A stretch of DNA of 64,000 nt from contig NW_026729339.1 of assembly GCF_030272615.1 (NCBI RefSeq), forward strand, positions 30,984 through 94,983, written 5' to 3'. Under the pieces are notes generated by a model. The model was not told where the DNA came from and did no database searches. It saw only the letters and a list, made by a program, of their open reading frames with translations. The translations under genes and the position numbers were made by a program. Shown here in pieces: positions 61,583 to 64,000 of this stretch (position 1 is its first letter; each line of letters begins with the position of its first letter). The stretch comes from Cryptomeria japonica (Eukaryota; Streptophyta; Pinopsida; Cupressales; Cupressaceae).

Positions 61583-61834
61583 CTGAATCCACTAGGTCGA
61601 ATACATGGTCAAAATCCACTAATGTCTCCATCTGGCTCAATTGCAGTGCTTTGGGAATTTGATATGAATCAATGGGAACCAACGGTCTATAAGACTATTT
61701 GTCAACCCACTCTTGTGATTCACATTCTTCCCACAAATAATACATGCATGAAGAGAAAAAAAAAACCATCTATCTCGTATAAATTACCAGTGAACTTGAA
61801 TTTGAACTCATAAATGAGTGCATGTCACTCGATC

Positions 61835-61915
61835 CTGCAACTGTACAACAATCTAGATAGTTTTCAATGTTAGATTAAGTGATCAATCAAAAATATCTAC
61901 GAACCATTGACGTAC
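61835..61915 (-). other. Predicted intron of the transposase-like pseudogene
   Basis: Donor TCTAG|GTACGT and acceptor TTGCAG|GATCGA, both phase 1. 81 bp. Downstream exon 61788-61834 is open in the joined frame (SSDMHSFMSSNS). Confidence 0.6.
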
Positions 61916-64000
61916 CTAGATTACTTGGACCCATCGTAGACTTACACCATCGCACAATTGTTTCTGCATTTATCAACTCAACACCACCTTCGTACTTCAA
62001 TTCTTCCCTAGCTAGGGCTCTTTTCACACATGCTCCTGCACCATCATGCTCTCCCTTACCATGTCCAATCTCAGTGAAATTCCAAAAATGTTGTACACTG
62101 CTTGTCATATGCATCCTTGTCAACCAATAAAACATCCTTTCATTCTTGAATTGTGCGGTGCAATTATTTGACCATATTAAGTGTCGGTTGTATCGTATGT
62201 TCTTTTCCCTTAAACTATCATTGAAAACTTTAAAGCATCCTTGTACAAACTCCAATGAATGATTACAATCATCACTTATGTAGAAGTGATACTCTCTTAC
62301 ATCCTTTCTATCCCCCTCTTTGCTATCATCTGCATGCATGAATGCTATGTGTACAAAAATAGAAACTTGTGTAGAGTGATAATACATGGATTGCGCTTCA
62401 TTTTGAGGTTGTAGTGTATAATTTTCAGCGAAATCAACGATAGAGACAATGGTGCCAAGAGGAAATGTGTCCTTACATAACTTGAATTTCTCATCTAACC
62501 ATCAAGCTCTATGTGTATGCATTATGTACTCATAAACTAGTTTCTCTTGAAACATTTTCATAAATTGAGCTACACATATATCATTTTTCACTAGTTGACA
62601 CCTCTTAAAATCTTTTCCATCTTTAACTCCATGTGTCTGTCTTGTATTTTCCGAAAGAAACTAGTTTCGTACCAATTTCATGTGTGCTCTCCAAATGTAT
62701 CCATCTTGGAAAACATTGCAAACCACCACATATAACACAAGAACCTTCCAAACAAGGCATCATATAATAAATGCAACCATCATGTCTATTACATAGCAAA
62801 CCTGAAATAAATTCTCTTATCGACTTAGGAGGTGCTTGTATATTACATTCCTGCAAAACATCGTTAGTGTGCAAAGTAGAACAAATATGACGAAAAAATA
62901 TCATAATGCATGGAAAATTCAATATGCATCCTACAACAACACGTGGTGCGTACATGATTAATCTTAATATAAAAAGGTTTTTCCATTTTAAAGAATCTTT
63001 GAGAAATTCTTATTTGAGGAAACTTTTGAAGGAATCTTTCATAAAATTTAGTTTGAGTCATATCCAAATACTGTTTGGAATGTGGCTCAAGATTTTTAGA
63101 CCCAATTCGCCTTCTAACAACATCTCTTTGGTTGGGCGAAACTCTTGTGTTGTCATGCCAAAAATTTTCAATTAATGTTTTTATTGCATCAACAACAACC
63201 TTGTCTTTGCGTGGTAGTCTACCCGAAAATGCCCAAAGAGAATTATTGTTAGGTTCCTCTATTTTTTCCGGTCTCTTTAATGCTTTACTTAATGTTGTTC
63301 TACTAACGTTTAATGACTTACTTGTTTTGATTATCAAATGATCTTTTTTTATTTTCTTGCTCATTATGGTTGATGTAATGACATGTCGAGTAGCATTAGA
63401 ATATTTAGTACGTGATTTTGAACCAATAGCTTGATATGCATCAAATAGATTTCTCACAATAGTTCTTTCACTGTTACTTTCAGATGATCTTAGGCCTAGA
63501 ATTTTCATTGTCTCTCTAAAATTCAAAATTTTAATCATTTGAACAATTAATTGACATATTGTGGTTTGATTTAAGTTATTAAAATAGTTTTGCCATATTA
63601 TTTTAACCATTCTTCTACAAGTTCATTCATTCATTTTATTGGGCATTGACTTCAATATATTCTCATCAATGTCAATTAGATACTCTGGTTTCCTACGAAT
63701 GATTCTAGGAGGTGTTAACATCGGTGCATTATGTACATTCAATTCATCAAGTAGAGAAGGTGTAATATTTTCATCATTTAATTGATTATTCAATGCACTA
63801 TCTTCTTCAATTGCATTAGGTTCAAACGGTAAATCAAATTTCTCTTCTTCAATTGCATTAGGTGCATTATATTCGTTTGATAAATCGAATTGAGATGTTG
63901 AGGATGAAATACCTTCTTCTCCCATTGTTCTTATGTCACACAATTTCTTCATACGCTACCTTTGTCTTTCCTTTTGAGCCTCTCGTTGTTCCATTGTTCC

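Larger units (their letters stand above)
61097..63994 (-). pseudogene. Multi-exon transposase-like gene, broken
   Basis: Minus strand, probably starting at ATG 63992-63994 or beyond the window. The order is an acidic N-terminal region; a helix-turn-helix-like segment (TSKSLNVSRTTLSKALKRPE); a Cys/His region (HVRTTCCCRMH, later GCIYYMMPCL and CVICGG); then a core with DFAENY (Asp codon 62433-62435), LIWSNNCTAQFKN and HGKGEHDG (Asp 62043-62045); and a C-terminal domain (YYLCHCVEPKRKL). The three core motifs at this spacing resemble an acidic-triad transposase fold, but the second motif has Asn where I would expect Asp. Candidate introns are 61835-61915 and 61468-61582, both GT-AG and phase-consistent, and perhaps 61727-61787. 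Damage: TAG 63956-63958, TGA 63623-63625, indel in the A-run 62893-62898, frameshift near 62630-62640, TGA 62502-62504, TAG 61695-61697. I cannot name the superfamily. Confidence 0.65.

Overview
The window looks like nuclear DNA of a seed plant with a large, repeat-rich, AT-rich genome. A gymnosperm is my guess, but nothing in the sequence proves it. There are no bacterial operons, rRNA or tRNA genes. Coding sequence is mostly transposable-element protein plus one small family of secreted signalling peptides.

1-30158: a Ty3/gypsy LTR retrotransposon of the Tat type (two RNase H domains, long leader, long 3' spacer) in the tandem form LTR-internal-LTR-internal-LTR with a period of about 14,314 bp. 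The left LTR is cut by the window edge. In both internal regions gag-pro-pol lies in one uninterrupted frame, broken only by stop codons. Four stops, an integrase Glu-to-Lys change and an RNase H Asp-to-Asn change are shared by both copies. The middle LTR resembles the right LTR in its left part and the left LTR in its right end. Together these point to unequal LTR-LTR crossing-over of an element that was already dead.

30159-40300: element debris. It includes a degenerate minus-strand ORF, two LINE-like 3' ends with a coiled-coil ORF, an AT microsatellite, and long dispersed repeats that recur at 44 kb and 57 kb.

40300-60240: a local family of four related units on the minus strand. Two encode intact prepropeptides (40491-40916 and 54641-55054) of the CEP/PIP (SGP-rich) kind, ending in GIGH. 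One (46171-46353) keeps the signal peptide but has lost the peptide modules. One (59510-60235) keeps both flanks with the whole coding region missing. Between units 2 and 3 lies a decayed minus-strand LTR element (about 47.9-53.2 kb) containing another LTR-like sequence.

60283-61030: a LINE ORF1 (DUF4283-type) fragment and a short tandem repeat.

61097-63994: a minus-strand, multi-exon transposase-like pseudogene with DFAENY, SNNC and HGKGxxDG motifs, consistent with an acidic-triad (DDE-like) core. It carries several stops and frameshifts and may begin beyond the window. The most unusual content is the peptide gene family with its ghost copy, the intron-containing transposase-like gene, and the recombinant tandem retroelement.
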